NCBI RefSeq assembly: GCF_947503375.1
Contig: NZ_CANNDQ010000003.1
Span: 124,001 to 188,000, forward strand
Source of the DNA: an uncultured Psychroserpens sp.
GTDB taxonomy: Bacteria; Bacteroidota; Bacteroidia; Flavobacteriales; Flavobacteriaceae
Direction of reading: 5' to 3'
DNA: 64,000 nt
The notes beneath the pieces are model-generated. The model was not told the origin of the DNA. It did no database searches and saw only the letters and a program-made list of their open reading frames with translations. This document shows, in pieces, positions 52,036 to 61,256 of this stretch (position 1 is the stretch's first letter; each line of letters opens with the position of its first letter). Position numbers and translations under genes: made by a program.

Positions 52036-52431
52036 ATGAACAAGATTATTTTTATTGCAGGGACACTATTAGGTGTATTGGCTATCATTCTTGGAGCCTT
52101 TGCTACTCATGGATTAAAACCACAATTATCTTTTGACATGCAACAAACTTTTGAGACTGGAGTTAAATATCAAATGTATCATGCATTTTTCCTTTTCTTT
52201 TTGGGAAGTCTTAAAATGTTAAGCAACAAAAGTAAGCGCATTATATGTTATTTAGTCTTAATTGGTGTCCTATTTTTTTCAGGTTCGATTTATGGATTAG
52301 CCACAAATGCACTCACTAATTTTGATTTTAAAAGCATTGGTTTTATAACTCCAATTGGAGGTTTAATTTTAATTATTGCATGGTTGTTATTGTTGATAAA
52401 CTTTTTAAAAATGAAGTTTGATAAATCGTAA
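52036..52431 (+). CDS. DUF423 membrane protein
   Basis: A 131-residue protein with four hydrophobic segments and the family start GTLLGVLAIILGAFATHGLK, then VKYQMYHAFFLFFLGSL and GSIYGLATNALTN and a final helix ending at a short basic tail. The start is the ATG at 52036, since the TTG three codons earlier adds nothing. The function of DUF423 is unknown. It is a single gene upstream of pckA. Confidence 0.9.
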   Translation: MNKIIFIAGTLLGVLAIILGAFATHGLKPQLSFDMQQTFETGVKYQMYHAFFLFFLGSLKMLSNKSKRIICYLVLIGVLFFSGSIYGLATNALTNFDFKSIGFITPIGGLILIIAWLLLLINFLKMKFDKS

Positions 52432-52459
52432 ATAAAAGTGTGTACTTTAAAATATTGTT

Positions 52460-52467
52460 TAATTTTG
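52460..52467 (+). promoter_or_regulatory. -7 promoter box of pckA
   Basis: TAATTTTG followed by C fits TAnnTTTG, 25 bases before the ATG. The -33 element is unclear. Confidence 0.45.
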
Positions 52468-52492
52468 CAATCTAATACAACACAAACAAATT

Positions 52493-54109
52493 ATGGTAAA
52501 CCATACACAAACAACGAAAACGATTTCGTTAGAACAATACGGCATTAAAAATGCAAAAGTCAAATATCAGTTAACACCAGATCAACTTCATGAGACCACA
52601 ATAGAAAAAGGGCAAGGGGTAGAATCATCACTTGGTGCTCTAGCAGTCAATACAGGAGAGTTTACTGGTCGTTCACCTCAAGACAGATTTATTGTTAAAG
52701 ATGAAATCACCAAAGATCGAGTTTGGTGGGGAAATATCAACATTCCATTTGAACCTGAAGCTTTTGATAAGTTATATGATAAAGTAACAGATTACTTATC
52801 TGAAAAAGAAGTCTTCGTTAGAGATAGCTATGCCTGTGCAGATGAGAATTACAAGCTCAATATTCGTGTGATCAATGAGTATCCTTGGAGTAATATGTTT
52901 GCTTATAACATGTTTTTACGGCCAACAGATGAGGAGCTTCAAGATTTTATGCCTGAGTGGACAGTAGTCAATGCCCCTGGTTTTATGGCAGATGCAGCTG
53001 TTGATGGAACGAGACAACATAACTTTGCTATTTTAAATTTTACTAAAAAGATAGCTTTAGTTGGCGGAACTGGGTATACTGGAGAAATTAAAAAAGGAAT
53101 TTTTTCTGCTTTAAATTTTGTTTTACCTGTATTTAAAAACACATTACCTATGCACTGTAGCGCAAATGTTGGTGAAGATGGAGATACTGCTATTTTCTTT
53201 GGCTTATCTGGTACAGGTAAGACAACTTTATCAACAGATGCTGAACGCAGTTTAATTGGTGATGATGAACATGGTTGGACAAATGAAAACACAGTATTTA
53301 ATTTTGAAGGTGGTTGCTATGCAAAAGTGATCAACTTATCAAGAGACCAAGAGCCTGAAATTTATGATGCCATAAAAAAAGGAGCTATACTGGAAAATGT
53401 CATCATGGATGATAAAGGAGAAGTAGACTTCACTGATACAACAATAACACAAAATACACGTGTTAGCTATCCAATTTATCACATAGATAATATAAAGGTG
53501 CCTTCAATAGGTAAAAATCCAAAAAATATATTCTTTTTAACGGCCGATGCCTTTGGTGTTTTGCCTCCAATTTCAAAGTTAACCCCAAGTCAAGCAGCTT
53601 ATCATTTTATTTCAGGATATACAGCTAAAGTTGCCGGAACAGAAGCTGGGGTTGTTGAGCCAGTACCAAGCTTCTCTGCTTGTTTTGGTGCGCCATTTAT
53701 GCCATTGCATCCTACTGAATATGCTAGCATGTTAAGTCAAAAAATGAAAGAAGCTGGAGTTAATGTATGGTTAGTTAATACAGGTTGGACAGGAGGCCCT
53801 TATGGTGTTGGTACTCGAATGAAATTAAAGTATACCAGAGCGATGATAAATGCAGTGCTCAATGGAGAGTTAGGATTATACAACTATGATGATTATCATA
53901 TCCATTCAGTTTTTGGTGTAGCACAACCTAGATCATGTCCTGGTGTTCCTAAAGAAGTACTGAGTCCTAGAACAACATGGAACAACGACGAATATTATTA
54001 CAAGACCGCATTTAAATTGGCAAATGCCTTCCGTGAAAACTTCAAAAAATTTGAAGAGCACGCTAGTGAAGAAATACGCAGAGGAGGTCCTCAGCGTTAT
54101 TCGTTTTAA
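52493..54109 (+). CDS. pckA: Phosphoenolpyruvate carboxykinase (ATP)
   Basis: Converts oxaloacetate and ATP to phosphoenolpyruvate, the entry step of gluconeogenesis. The P-loop is FFGLSGTGKTTLSTD, the Mg/Mn site is in LIGDDEHGW, and the substrate region has GEFTGRSPQDRFIVKD and the C-terminal WLVNTGWTGGPYGVGTRMKL. Length of 538 is normal for the ATP-dependent form. It is a single gene with its own promoter box and a strong terminator. Confidence 0.97.
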   Translation: MVNHTQTTKTISLEQYGIKNAKVKYQLTPDQLHETTIEKGQGVESSLGALAVNTGEFTGRSPQDRFIVKDEITKDRVWWGNINIPFEPEAFDKLYDKVTDYLSEKEVFVRDSYACADENYKLNIRVINEYPWSNMFAYNMFLRPTDEELQDFMPEWTVVNAPGFMADAAVDGTRQHNFAILNFTKKIALVGGTGYTGEIKKGIFSALNFVLPVFKNTLPMHCSANVGEDGDTAIFFGLSGTGKTTLSTDAERSLIGDDEHGWTNENTVFNFEGGCYAKVINLSRDQEPEIYDAIKKGAILENVIMDDKGEVDFTDTTITQNTRVSYPIYHIDNIKVPSIGKNPKNIFFLTADAFGVLPPISKLTPSQAAYHFISGYTAKVAGTEAGVVEPVPSFSACFGAPFMPLHPTEYASMLSQKMKEAGVNVWLVNTGWTGGPYGVGTRMKLKYTRAMINAVLNGELGLYNYDDYHIHSVFGVAQPRSCPGVPKEVLSPRTTWNNDEYYYKTAFKLANAFRENFKKFEEHASEEIRRGGPQRYSF

Positions 54110-54126
54110 TAATTGATATAAGTGTT

Positions 54127-54163
54127 AAAAAAAAGAGCAATTCTAATAAAATTGCTCTTTTTT
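54127..54163. terminator. Two-way terminator between pckA and the HemD-like gene
   Basis: A 14-bp stem AAAAAAGAGCAATT with its complement and a seven-base loop, with T tracts in both directions. Confidence 0.88.
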
Positions 54164-54185
54164 ATTTTTATCTCAATAAAGAAAA

Positions 54186-54944
54186 TCATTTTCCTTTATT
54201 TACTTTGTCTATATATTTTTCTAGCGCCATAGTCATTGACGGTGTCTCAGGTGTTGGAGCAGCAATGTCTACTCTTAATCCATGTGACTCAACTGCTTTA
54301 ATAGTAGTGTTACCAAAAACAGCTATACGTGTATCGTTTTGTTTAAATTCTGGGAAGTTGTGAAATAACGACTCAATTCCAGAAGGGCTAAAGAAAACCA
54401 AGATATCATAGTACACGTTAGCCAGATCTGAAAGATCACTAATAACTGTTTTGTAAAAAATAGCTTGTTTCCATTTTACACCTAATCCATCAAGAGTTTT
54501 TGGAACCTCAGGCTTTAATTTATCTGTAGTAGGTAATAAGAAGCTTTCATCTTTGTATTTCTTAATAAGAGGCGATAAATCTTCAAACGTACGTTTACCT
54601 ACATAAATCTTACGTTTTCTATATACTACATATTTTTGTAGGTAATATGCAACTGCTTCAGATTGGCAAAAGTACTTCATAGTATCTGGTACTTTGAAGC
54701 GCATTTCTTCAGCAACTCTAAAGAAATGATCAACCGAATTTCTGCTCGTAAGTATAATTGCTGTATAGCTAGAAAGATCAACTTTTTGTTGTCTAATTTC
54801 CTTAGCCTCTACTCCTTCAACATGAATAAAAGGTCTAAAATCTATTTTTACTTTTTGCTTTTCCTGTAGCTCAAAGTATGGCGAATTCTCTATTTTAGGC
54901 TCTGGTTGAGATACTAAAATCGTTTTCACTTTCGTCATATTCAT
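54186..54944 (-). CDS. Uroporphyrinogen-III synthase-like protein (HemD family)
   Basis: A HemD-type enzyme that would close hydroxymethylbilane to uroporphyrinogen III in heme or siroheme synthesis. The family is poorly conserved; visible features are the two-domain pattern with LVSQPEPKIENSPYFEL, YTAIILTSRNSVDHFF, FFSPSGIESLFHNFPEF and TRIAVFGNTTIKAVESHGL. Length of 252 is typical. It follows the DUF4271 gene by nine bases, an arrangement seen in many flavobacteria. The catalytic activity is not proved by sequence. Confidence 0.85.
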   Translation of the reverse strand: MNMTKVKTILVSQPEPKIENSPYFELQEKQKVKIDFRPFIHVEGVEAKEIRQQKVDLSSYTAIILTSRNSVDHFFRVAEEMRFKVPDTMKYFCQSEAVAYYLQKYVVYRKRKIYVGKRTFEDLSPLIKKYKDESFLLPTTDKLKPEVPKTLDGLGVKWKQAIFYKTVISDLSDLANVYYDILVFFSPSGIESLFHNFPEFKQNDTRIAVFGNTTIKAVESHGLRVDIAAPTPETPSMTMALEKYIDKVNKGK

Positions 54945-54953
54945 TAAAGTGTT

Positions 54954-55607
54954 TTAAGCGTTGAAATCTTTAATTAACTTATATAAAATTAGATAGGGTC
55001 CAATTTCAAGTGCGCAAAGATACAAAATAAAATAGAATATGTTATTTAATAGTAACTTTTGATGATTTTTAAAAGAACTTATAAAACCTATAAAATTAAT
55101 CAAAACAATAAGGCTTATACTTGCATAAAGTATAGGTTTTGTAGCATCAATTGTATATATTAATAAACAGTTTATTGGTAAAAGAATAAAGCCTGCGTAG
55201 TTTTTATATGTGGTTTTTTGGAATATGTAAGAATCAATAAGAGCGTCAATTTCAAAAATACTACCTATTAACCGTTCTAATAGTGTCTTTATTAAAATTA
55301 AAACACCAACACCAAACACGACCTTAAAAAACAAAATCAGATCAAATTCAGAAGGCTCGGTAAATGTGCTGTAAGCAATAAATGAAAATATAGATAGTGA
55401 TATAATGAGGTTTAAAAACAGCAAGGCATCAAAACCATCTATAAACTTTTGATCTCTCATGTATATCTTCAAATACTTCGTGTTACCAATAACACTAATA
55501 AAATCTTTAAATCTGTGAGCAAACAAAAATTTTGATAAAGAGACCAGACCCAAGGCAATCACCAAGAAAGCTGTAAACCAATCATTAGATACTATTTCTC
55601 TAAGCAT
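54954..55607 (-). CDS. DUF4271 multi-pass membrane protein
   Basis: A 217-residue protein with about six hydrophobic segments separated by short charged loops, starting MLREIVSNDWFTAFLVIALG. It has the family motif FKVVFGVGVLILIKTLLERL and FILLPINCLLIYTIDATKPI. Its function is unknown. It is co-transcribed with the HemD-like gene. The -7 box TAATTTTG ends four bases before the ATG, so the transcript is probably leaderless. Confidence 0.87.
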   Translation of the reverse strand: MLREIVSNDWFTAFLVIALGLVSLSKFLFAHRFKDFISVIGNTKYLKIYMRDQKFIDGFDALLFLNLIISLSIFSFIAYSTFTEPSEFDLILFFKVVFGVGVLILIKTLLERLIGSIFEIDALIDSYIFQKTTYKNYAGFILLPINCLLIYTIDATKPILYASISLIVLINFIGFISSFKNHQKLLLNNIFYFILYLCALEIGPYLILYKLIKDFNA

Positions 55608-55611
55608 ATGG

Positions 55612-55619
55612 CAAAATTA
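55612..55619 (-). promoter_or_regulatory. -7 box four bases before the DUF4271 start (predicted leaderless)
   Basis: The minus strand reads TAATTTTG-CCAT-ATG. The spacing is the same as at glyS and uppP. No -33 TTG is seen. Confidence 0.45.
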
Positions 55620-55724
55620 TAAAGAAATTTTCATCTTATCTTACTTTGTTTTTATTAGTTGTGACAACATCATAAGATTAACATTGTTTATGATTTTTAC
55701 TGTATAAATAATCGTATAAAAAGT

Positions 55725-55732
55725 TACTTTTG
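55725..55732 (+). promoter_or_regulatory. -7 promoter box of the glycosyltransferase-pyrC operon
   Basis: TACTTTTG followed by C fits TAnnTTTG, 35 bases before the ATG at 55768. A second, imperfect box (TAAATTTTG) ends four bases before the same ATG. Confidence 0.4.
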
Positions 55733-55767
55733 CTATACCATCTAATTGTTAGACTAAATTTTGATGA

Positions 55768-56490
55768 ATGAAAGATGCTATAGTCATCATACCAACATAT
55801 AATGAGATAGAAAATATAGAAGCGATCATTAGAGCTGTATTTTCTCAAGAAAAAGTTTTTCATATTCTTGTGGTAGATGATAACTCTCCAGATTTAACGA
55901 GTTTGAAGGTAAAGGCATTGCAAGAGGAGTTTAAAGAGCAACTTTTTTTACTGGAACGCAAAAACAAAACAGGTTTAGGTACTGCATATATTGATGGGTT
56001 CAAATGGTGTTTAGATCTTAGTTACGAGTATATCTTTGAGATGGATGCAGATTTTTCTCATAACCCAGATGACCTCATAAAACTTTATAATGCATGTGCT
56101 ATTAATGGGGCTGACGTGTCTATTGGTTCAAGATATGTAAATGGTGTAAATGTTGTTAATTGGCCTATGAGTAGGGTGTTGTTGTCTTATTTTGCTTCAA
56201 AATACGTTCGGTTGATTACTAGGATGAAAGTACACGACACTACAGCTGGTTTTGTTTGTTACAAACGACAGGTTTTAGAAAAAATCCAGCTAGAAAAAAT
56301 CAAGTTTGTTGGTTATGCTTTTCAAATTGAAATGAAATTCAAAGCTTACTTAAAACAGTTTAAAATTGTTGAAGTTCCTGTTATTTTTACAGATAGAACA
56401 AAAGGCAAATCCAAAATGAGTGGCAGTATTATTTCTGAAGCTATTTTTGGTGTTGTAAATATGAAATTAAAAAGTTTATTTAGTAAATAA
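55768..56490 (+). CDS. Polyprenol monophosphomannose synthase-like glycosyltransferase (GT2)
   Basis: Transfers a sugar, probably mannose, from a nucleotide donor to a polyprenyl phosphate at the inner membrane. The GT-A signature VIIPTYNEIENIEAIIRAV is at the N-terminus. HILVVDDNSPDLT and FEMDADFSHNPDDLIKL (DxD) follow, with SIGSRYVNGVNVVNWPMSR and the C-terminal TDRTKGKSKMSGSII. There is no membrane domain, as in the short dolichol-phosphate-mannose synthase type. It begins an operon with pyrC and a DUF4296 gene at two-base and overlapping junctions. Confidence 0.9.
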   Translation: MKDAIVIIPTYNEIENIEAIIRAVFSQEKVFHILVVDDNSPDLTSLKVKALQEEFKEQLFLLERKNKTGLGTAYIDGFKWCLDLSYEYIFEMDADFSHNPDDLIKLYNACAINGADVSIGSRYVNGVNVVNWPMSRVLLSYFASKYVRLITRMKVHDTTAGFVCYKRQVLEKIQLEKIKFVGYAFQIEMKFKAYLKQFKIVEVPVIFTDRTKGKSKMSGSIISEAIFGVVNMKLKSLFSK

Positions 56491-56492
56491 AT

Positions 56493-57833
56493 ATGAAGAC
56501 TACACTTATTAAAAATGCTAGAATTGTAAATGACGGCAAGATTACTGAAGGTGATATTTTAATTGAAGGAGAGCGAATTAAAGAAGTGTCAGAATCTATA
56601 AGCGCTAAATCTGCAGATGTTACTGTAGTTGATGTGGAAGGTAATTATGTATTACCTGGTGCTATAGATGATCAAGTACATTTTAGAGAGCCTGGACTTA
56701 CTCACAAAGCAACCATAGCTAGCGAGTCTAAAGCAGCTATTGCTGGAGGTATTACATCTTTTATTGAAATGCCTAATACTAACCCACAAACCACAACTGT
56801 AGAAAAGCTTGAAGAAAAATTTAAAATAGCTTCCAATACATCTCATGCTAATTACTCTTTTATGTTTGGTGGAACAAATGATAATTTAGAGGAAATATTA
56901 AAAGTAGATCCTAAAGCTGTAGCTGGACTAAAGCTTTTTCTAGGTTCATCAACAGGAAACATGCTCGTAGACGACCCTAAAGTATTAGAAAAAATATTTT
57001 CAAGTACCAATATGGTTATCTCAGTACATTGTGAAGATGAAGCAACAGTAAAGAAAAATTTGGAGGCTCATATTAAAGAGTTTGGTGAAGACATCCCAAT
57101 ACGAAAGCATCCTGTCATTAGAAGCGAGGAAGCATGTTACTTATCTTCATCTAAAGCCATAGAACTGGCTAAAAAAACAGGCGCAAGGTTACATGTTTTT
57201 CATCTATCAACAGGAAAAGAAACAAACCTATTTACCAATAAAATTCCTTTAAAAGATAAAAAAATCACTGCTGAAGTATGTATTCATCACTTATGGTTTA
57301 GTGACGAAGACTATGACGAGAAAGGAACTTTGATTAAATGGAATCCAGCTGTAAAATCTGCTAAAGATAGAGAACAACTTTGGAAAGCTTTGTTAGATGA
57401 TAGGATTGATGTTATTGCCACTGATCATGCACCTCATACTTTAGACGAGAAACGTAATGTTTACACAAAAGCACCTTCTGGAGGCCCATTGGTACAACAT
57501 GCATTTGTAGCTATGATTGAAGCGTATCATAATGGTAAAATTTCATTAGAGAAAATAGTTCAAAAAATGTGTCATAATCCATCAATCCTTTTTGAGGTTG
57601 AAGATAGAGGGTACATCAAAAAAGGTTATTTTGCTGATTTGGTTGTAGTAGACCTAAATAATCCTTGGACAGTTAATAAGGGCAATATTTTGTATCACTG
57701 TGGTTGGTCTCCTTTTGAAGGAACAACATTTAAGTCTAGAATAACACATACTTTTATAAATGGAACTCTAGTCTATAATAATTTTAAAGTTTTAGATGTA
57801 AAAGCTGCAAAACGCTTAACTTTTAATAGATGA
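56493..57833 (+). CDS. pyrC: Dihydroorotase, Bacteroidota form with Gln in the metal motif
   Basis: Interconverts carbamoyl aspartate and dihydroorotate in pyrimidine synthesis. Amidohydrolase motifs are the metal loop AIDDQVHFREPGLTHKAT, the probable carbamylated Lys in VAGLKLFLGSSTGN, His in ISVHCEDEATV and RLHVFHLSTG, and the catalytic Asp in IATDHAPHTLDEK. The usual D-x-H-x-H is D-x-Q-V-H here, so one metal ligand differs, a form I recall in this phylum. Length of 446 is standard. It overlaps the DUF4296 gene by four bases. Confidence 0.92.
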   Translation: MKTTLIKNARIVNDGKITEGDILIEGERIKEVSESISAKSADVTVVDVEGNYVLPGAIDDQVHFREPGLTHKATIASESKAAIAGGITSFIEMPNTNPQTTTVEKLEEKFKIASNTSHANYSFMFGGTNDNLEEILKVDPKAVAGLKLFLGSSTGNMLVDDPKVLEKIFSSTNMVISVHCEDEATVKKNLEAHIKEFGEDIPIRKHPVIRSEEACYLSSSKAIELAKKTGARLHVFHLSTGKETNLFTNKIPLKDKKITAEVCIHHLWFSDEDYDEKGTLIKWNPAVKSAKDREQLWKALLDDRIDVIATDHAPHTLDEKRNVYTKAPSGGPLVQHAFVAMIEAYHNGKISLEKIVQKMCHNPSILFEVEDRGYIKKGYFADLVVVDLNNPWTVNKGNILYHCGWSPFEGTTFKSRITHTFINGTLVYNNFKVLDVKAAKRLTFNR

Positions 57834-58285
57834 TAAAACATATATATATATTGATTTTACTTTTCAGCTTATGTTCTAGTTGCAATAAAATAGAAAAGCC
57901 TGAAAAACCAGATGATCTAATATCTGAAGCTAAAATGGTAGATATTCTCTATGATGTTTTTATCATAAATGCTGCAAAAGGTACAAGTAGATTGGTCCTA
58001 GAAAGAAACGGCGTGCATCCAGATGATTATGTATATAAAAAACATCAAATTGATAGTGCTCAATTTGCTGCGAGTAATAACTATTATTCATACGACTTAA
58101 AAATATACGAATCGATCTTGAATAAAGTTGATGCAAGAATTGAAGTGAATACGGCTAAATATAAAAAAGAAATTGAGCTTGAAGACCTAAAGAAGAAAGC
58201 TAGACAAGACTCTATAAGCAAGTTGCCTGATAGTTTAAAAAAGAAATTGAATAAAGATTTCAAAAAGACTAAATTAAAAAACTAG
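57830..58285 (+). CDS. DUF4296 lipoprotein
   Basis: A 151-residue lipoprotein: signal MIKHIYILILLFSLCSSC, then a domain with DDLISEAKMVDILYDVFII and VYKKHQIDSAQFAASNNYYS. A charged helical C-terminus (ELEDLKKKARQDSI ... LKKKLNKDFKKTKLKN) follows. Its ATG overlaps the pyrC stop (ATGA), so it is the last gene of the glycosyltransferase-pyrC operon. It meets the convergent epimerase gene with one base between the stops. Function is unknown; conserved linkage to pyrC suggests only co-expression. Confidence 0.87.
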   Translation: MIKHIYILILLFSLCSSCNKIEKPEKPDDLISEAKMVDILYDVFIINAAKGTSRLVLERNGVHPDDYVYKKHQIDSAQFAASNNYYSYDLKIYESILNKVDARIEVNTAKYKKEIELEDLKKKARQDSISKLPDSLKKKLNKDFKKTKLKN

Positions 58286-58286
58286 A

Positions 58287-59306
58287 TCAGTTTTGGTCTT
58301 TTAAAAAAAAACCTGCTGTTTTAGATATAGACTTATCGATTGGGTTAAACTCAAAATCCAAAACCTTTTTTATTTTAGTATTATCGTAAATGGTTTTGCT
58401 CCTCACAGACTTTGCCAGTTGTTTTGAAAACCGTCTTCGTTTACCTAATAGTTTATGACTTAACCAGTCTAAGCGCCATGCAAGTTCTAAAAGTAATGAG
58501 CTAGCTTCCTTTTTAGCTGGTTTTACATTCAATGCTTTTGAAACGCTTTTTTGAAAATCGTTAAATGATAAGTTTTCAGATACCAAAATGAAACGTTCAT
58601 TTTGTATTTTACTAGACATCAATTCACACATTGCATCTACGACATTCCAAACATCAACATAGCCACTAACGCCATTGGTATAATATTTTAAACCACTATA
58701 TATTTTCTTAAATAAACTGCCACTACCACCAGACTTCCAAAACCCTGGTCCCAAAATAATACCAGGATTGACAACCACAGCATTCACACCTTCTTGAGTT
58801 CCTCGCCATACTTCCATTTCTGCACCATACTTAGTGATAGCATACACACTATTGTCGTCTTCAGGATTCCAAGACGTTGTTTCTGAAATTAATTGTTCTG
58901 GATTTGAGTGATGACCAATTGCAGCTATCGAACTAATATAGCATAGTTTTTTAATTTGGTTAGTAATACAAAGATTGACAATGTTAGCTGTGCCTTCAAT
59001 ATTTATTTTTCGTAATTCATAATATTTATTAGGTTCAAAACTTACAAAAGCAGCACAATGATAGACATGGGTAATGTCTTTAAATACAACTTCTAGTTTT
59101 GGAACATCATTAATATTAGCCTCTATCCATTCAATAGAATTAAACAAATTTTCTGCTTGGTTTGAATAATAAGAAAATACATGTTTTACACGTTCAAGCG
59201 TATGTTGTCTTCTATATATAGCTTTAACATTGTTATTATTATTGCTTACGAGTTTGTATAACAAATGCGAACCAACTAACCCTGTACCTCCAGTAACTAA
59301 AATCAT
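58287..59306 (-). CDS. NAD-dependent epimerase/dehydratase-family protein
   Basis: An extended short-chain dehydrogenase. The NAD motif ILVTGGTGLVGSHLLYKL is at the N-terminus, and the active site is YAITKYGAEMEVWRG (Y-x3-K) with Ser in CYISSIAAIGHHSN. VYHCAAFVSFEPNKYYEL and VVVNPGIILGPGFW follow. The C-terminal 70 residues are basic. Length of 339 suggests a dihydroflavonol-reductase/3-beta-HSD-like group; the substrate is unknown. A near-consensus -7 box (TAATTTTA) ends four bases before its ATG. Confidence 0.88.
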   Translation of the reverse strand: MILVTGGTGLVGSHLLYKLVSNNNNNVKAIYRRQHTLERVKHVFSYYSNQAENLFNSIEWIEANINDVPKLEVVFKDITHVYHCAAFVSFEPNKYYELRKINIEGTANIVNLCITNQIKKLCYISSIAAIGHHSNPEQLISETTSWNPEDDNSVYAITKYGAEMEVWRGTQEGVNAVVVNPGIILGPGFWKSGGSGSLFKKIYSGLKYYTNGVSGYVDVWNVVDAMCELMSSKIQNERFILVSENLSFNDFQKSVSKALNVKPAKKEASSLLLELAWRLDWLSHKLLGKRRRFSKQLAKSVRSKTIYDNTKIKKVLDFEFNPIDKSISKTAGFFLKDQN

Positions 59307-59310
59307 AGCC

Positions 59311-59318
59311 TAAAATTA
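59311..59318 (-). promoter_or_regulatory. Near-consensus -7 box four bases before the epimerase start
   Basis: The minus strand reads TAATTTTA-GGCT-ATG, one base from TAnnTTTG, at the recurrent four-base spacing. Confidence 0.3.
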
Positions 59319-59339
59319 AGCTTTTTTTCGATTGTCTTT

Positions 59340-59368
59340 TTGTGATTAGAGGTATAAATCTATCTTTG
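59340..59368 (+). promoter_or_regulatory. Promoter of tyrS
   Basis: TTG at 59340-59342 and TATCTTTG at 59361-59368, spaced 18 bases, 24 bases before the ATG. Confidence 0.7.
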
Positions 59369-59392
59369 CCAAAGATTACTAAAATGTAAATT

Positions 59393-60685
59393 ATGATAAA
59401 GAATTTTGTTAAAGAACTAGAATGGAGAGGTATGGTTCATCAAACGATGCCTGGTGCTGAAGAACATTTAATGCAGAGTATACGATCAGCTTATGTAGGT
59501 TTTGATCCTACTGCAGATTCATTACACATAGGTAATCTAGTTCCAATCATGCTTCTAGCACACTATCAACGTTGTGGACATAAACCTTTTGCTTTGGTTG
59601 GAGGTGCAACAGGAATGATTGGTGATCCTTCTGGTAAATCAAGTGAACGTAATCTTTTAGATGAAAAAACACTACGCCATAATCAAGAAGCTATCAAAAA
59701 ACAATTAGCTCATTTTTTAAACTTTGAAAGTGATGAAGCCAATTCAGCAGTTTTAGTAAATAACTACGATTGGATGAAAGACTTTTCGTTTTTAGAGTTT
59801 ATTCGTGATGTTGGAAAGCATATTACAGTTAACTACATGATGGCCAAAGATTCAGTTAAAAACAGAATCTCATCTGAATCTGGAGACGGGATGTCTTTTA
59901 CTGAGTTTACATACCAGCTGGTTCAAGGATATGATTTTTTGCATTTGTATAAAGCTAATAACTGCACCATTCAAATGGGAGGTAGTGATCAATGGGGAAA
60001 TATTACTACTGGAACCGAGTTGATCAGGCGTATTGCTAATGGAAAAGGCTTCGCGATAACGTGTCCTTTAATTACAAAAAGTGATGGGTCTAAATTTGGG
60101 AAATCTGAAGGTGGAAATGTTTGGTTAGATGCTAACAGAACATCTCCTTATAAGTTTTATCAATACTGGCTGAACTCTAGTGACGAAGATGCTGAAAAGT
60201 ATATTAAGATTTTTACGTTTTTAAATAAAGAGGAGATAGATTCTGTTGTTGCTGAACACAAAGAAGCTCCTCATTTAAGAGTATTACAAAAGCGTTTGGC
60301 TGAAGAGTTAGTTATATTAGTTCATAGTAAAGAAGATGTAAATAATGCTATTAAAGCATCGAATATTTTATTTAGTAAAAGTTTTAAAGAAGAGATCAAA
60401 ACCTTAGATGAAAAAACATTCTTAGACGTATTTGAAGGCGTGCCTCAAGCAGAAGTGCGTAAAGATGAATTATCTCAATTAGATATGATAGGTGCATTGG
60501 CAGCTAAAACCAACTTCTTAGGATCAAATAGTGAAGCGCGTCGTGCTTTGAAAGAAAATGCTGTTTCAGTTAACAAAGAGAAAGTAAAAGAAGATTACCA
60601 ATTATCTACTGAAGATCTAATCAATGATACGTACATCATCCTTAATAAAGGGAAAAGGAATACATACATCATTAAAGTTGTATAA
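59393..60685 (+). CDS. tyrS: Tyrosyl-tRNA synthetase
   Basis: Charges tRNA-Tyr (class I). HIGH appears as [16 protein letters not shown] and KMSKS as [15 protein letters not shown]. The tyrosine pocket has YVGFDPT and [14 protein letters not shown], and the C-terminal S4 domain has [20 protein letters not shown]. Length of 430 is normal. It is a single gene with a good promoter and a downstream hairpin. Confidence 0.97.
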   Translation: MIKNFVKELEWRGMVHQTMPGAEEHLMQSIRSAYVGFDPTADSLHIGNLVPIMLLAHYQRCGHKPFALVGGATGMIGDPSGKSSERNLLDEKTLRHNQEAIKKQLAHFLNFESDEANSAVLVNNYDWMKDFSFLEFIRDVGKHITVNYMMAKDSVKNRISSESGDGMSFTEFTYQLVQGYDFLHLYKANNCTIQMGGSDQWGNITTGTELIRRIANGKGFAITCPLITKSDGSKFGKSEGGNVWLDANRTSPYKFYQYWLNSSDEDAEKYIKIFTFLNKEEIDSVVAEHKEAPHLRVLQKRLAEELVILVHSKEDVNNAIKASNILFSKSFKEEIKTLDEKTFLDVFEGVPQAEVRKDELSQLDMIGALAAKTNFLGSNSEARRALKENAVSVNKEKVKEDYQLSTEDLINDTYIILNKGKRNTYIIKVV

Positions 60686-60691
60686 TTAGAA

Positions 60692-60719
60692 AAACGCCTC
60701 ATAAAAACATGAGGCGTTT
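60692..60719 (+). terminator. Probable terminator after tyrS
   Basis: An 11-bp stem AAACGCCTCAT with its complement and a six-base loop. The following tract (TTTAACATT) is only weakly U-rich. Confidence 0.6.
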
Positions 60720-60776
60720 AACATTAACCAACCAACTATTTTGAAGCTAATCTCTCTTTTTCATAGAACTCTAAAA

Positions 60777-61226
60777 CTATTCTAAAATCATAGCTTCCCA
60801 ATTTTTGTCGGCTTTTTCTTGTAAACCTTTCACATCTTTTTCAAGCCATAATTTTAAGGTGTTTGTGCCCCAAGCATTATAGAAAAGATATAACTTACCA
60901 TCTCTTATTTCATAGGTTTTTGGATCTATTTTCACCTTTTTAGCTTTTTCCGCTATAGCATAGGCACAATAACCTCCATACTGAGGGACAAAACTCTTAG
61001 GGTTGCCTATAAATTTGTTGAGATTGTCTTCTGAAGAAAACTTATATGTAGCACCATCATAAGTAGTTGTAAATTCACTTTTTCCTTTTAGTGCTTGATT
61101 ATCAAAATAGGAAACTACATCATAACCTTCAGCAACATATCCTTTTTGAATATTAAAATTTACAGTTTGAGATACAGCACTTAAAATTGAAAAAAAGCTT
61201 AAAAAAGCCAATAATTTTATTTTCAT
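60777..61226 (-). CDS. Exported YHS-domain protein
   Basis: A 149-residue secreted protein. The signal ends LSAVSQT. The YHS-like core is VAEGYDVVSYFDNQALKG, ATYKFSSEDNLNKFIGNPKSFVP and YGGYCAYAIAEKAKKVKIDP. The domain is linked to metal or cofactor binding in other proteins. It lies 30 bases downstream of the LuxE-like gene on the same strand and may share its transcript. The role is unknown. Confidence 0.85.
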   Translation of the reverse strand: MKIKLLAFLSFFSILSAVSQTVNFNIQKGYVAEGYDVVSYFDNQALKGKSEFTTTYDGATYKFSSEDNLNKFIGNPKSFVPQYGGYCAYAIAEKAKKVKIDPKTYEIRDGKLYLFYNAWGTNTLKLWLEKDVKGLQEKADKNWEAMILE

Positions 61227-61256
61227 TTTACGATAGTCGATAAAATGAGTAAGACC

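Noticed and set aside
52939..53292. A 117-codon minus-strand open frame inside pckA
   Set aside because: Antisense to a highly conserved enzyme; no start signal or motif.
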